From NCBI GenBank assembly GCA_030145015.1, contig JAQYWI010000039.1:1-5670 (forward strand): 5,670 nucleotides of DNA. The letters are read 5' to 3'. Below are positions 5,629 through 5,670 of the stretch, one piece after another. Made by a program: the position numbers and the translations under genes. The notes beneath the pieces were generated by a model. The model was not told where the DNA came from and did not search any database. It saw nothing but the letters and a program-made list of their open reading frames with translations. Numbering within the stretch: position 1 is the first letter of the stretch; each line of letters begins with the position of its first letter. This stretch comes from Desulfobacterales bacterium (GTDB lineage: Bacteria > Desulfobacterota > Desulfobacteria > Desulfobacterales > JAHEIW01).

Positions 5629-5670
5629 GAGGTCTGCCCCTTGCGCCGTGGGTTAAGCTGTGCGACCAAT
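5625..5670 (-). other. GC-rich right edge, possible tail of a minus-strand gene or a repeat
   Basis: Base composition switches back to GC-rich in the last ~40 bases. On the minus strand one frame is open from the edge to a TAA at 5627-5625 and would encode LVAQLNPRRKGQTS at a C-terminus. The AGGTCTGCCCC string also resembles short GGTCTGNCCCC repeats that I associate with REP-like and transposase-linked sequences. Too little is visible to choose between them. Confidence 0.2.

Larger units (their letters stand above)
4858..5670. other. Long AT-rich region without a convincing gene
   Basis: About 800 bases upstream of E2 are much richer in A+T than the operon and contain many stops in all frames. 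No tRNA, rRNA, CRISPR or recognisable protein was seen. Its contents are the E2 leader (uORF and inverted repeats), weak promoter candidates, a doubtful plus-strand ORF near the right edge and a GC-rich final stretch. The genes for E1, expected next to E2, are not here. The base composition suggests either a long regulatory region or decayed/inserted DNA. Confidence 0.6.

Overview
The window is chromosomal DNA, probably from an anaerobic, lipoate-using bacterium. A Desulfobacterota (former Deltaproteobacteria) or clostridial-type host fits the acetoin-dehydrogenase style of the proteins, but this is inference and no marker gene fixes the taxonomy. All four convincing genes lie on the minus strand and run right to left as a tight unit: E2 acyltransferase (4857-3514), E3 dihydrolipoamide dehydrogenase (3466-2096), a natural LipB-LipA fusion (2086-542), and a Lin0512-family protein of unknown function (542-177). 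Gaps are 47 bp, 9 bp and a 1-bp TGATG overlap, so one transcript with translational coupling is likely.

The genes form a nearly self-contained lipoate module. E2 carries a lipoyl domain with one acceptor lysine, two E3-binding domains and an acyltransferase core. E3 reoxidises the dihydrolipoyl arm. The LipB-LipA fusion can place octanoate on the lipoyl domain and then insert the two sulfurs. The Lin0512 protein is translationally coupled to the fusion, which suggests a role close to lipoylation or the complex. The E1 (thiamine-diphosphate) subunits that would name the substrate are absent. The lipoyl-site style recalls acetoin dehydrogenase AcoC, and from memory Pelobacter aco loci also contain a LipA-like gene (acoS), so an acetoin or pyruvate-type complex is the best guess.

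Upstream of E2, 4858-5670 is visibly AT-rich with no convincing gene. It holds two overlapping, mutually exclusive inverted repeats and a 17-codon upstream ORF just before the E2 ribosome binding site, weak promoter candidates on both strands, and a doubtful 60-codon plus-strand ORF. The last ~40 bases turn GC-rich and could be the tail of another minus-strand gene or a repeat. At the other end, 1-176 is non-coding with no clear terminator.

The most notable points are the LipB-LipA fusion inside a dehydrogenase operon, the Lin0512 gene coupled to it, an E3 whose NAD-binding glycine motif is degraded, the tandem E3-binding domains of E2, and the possible leader switch before E2.
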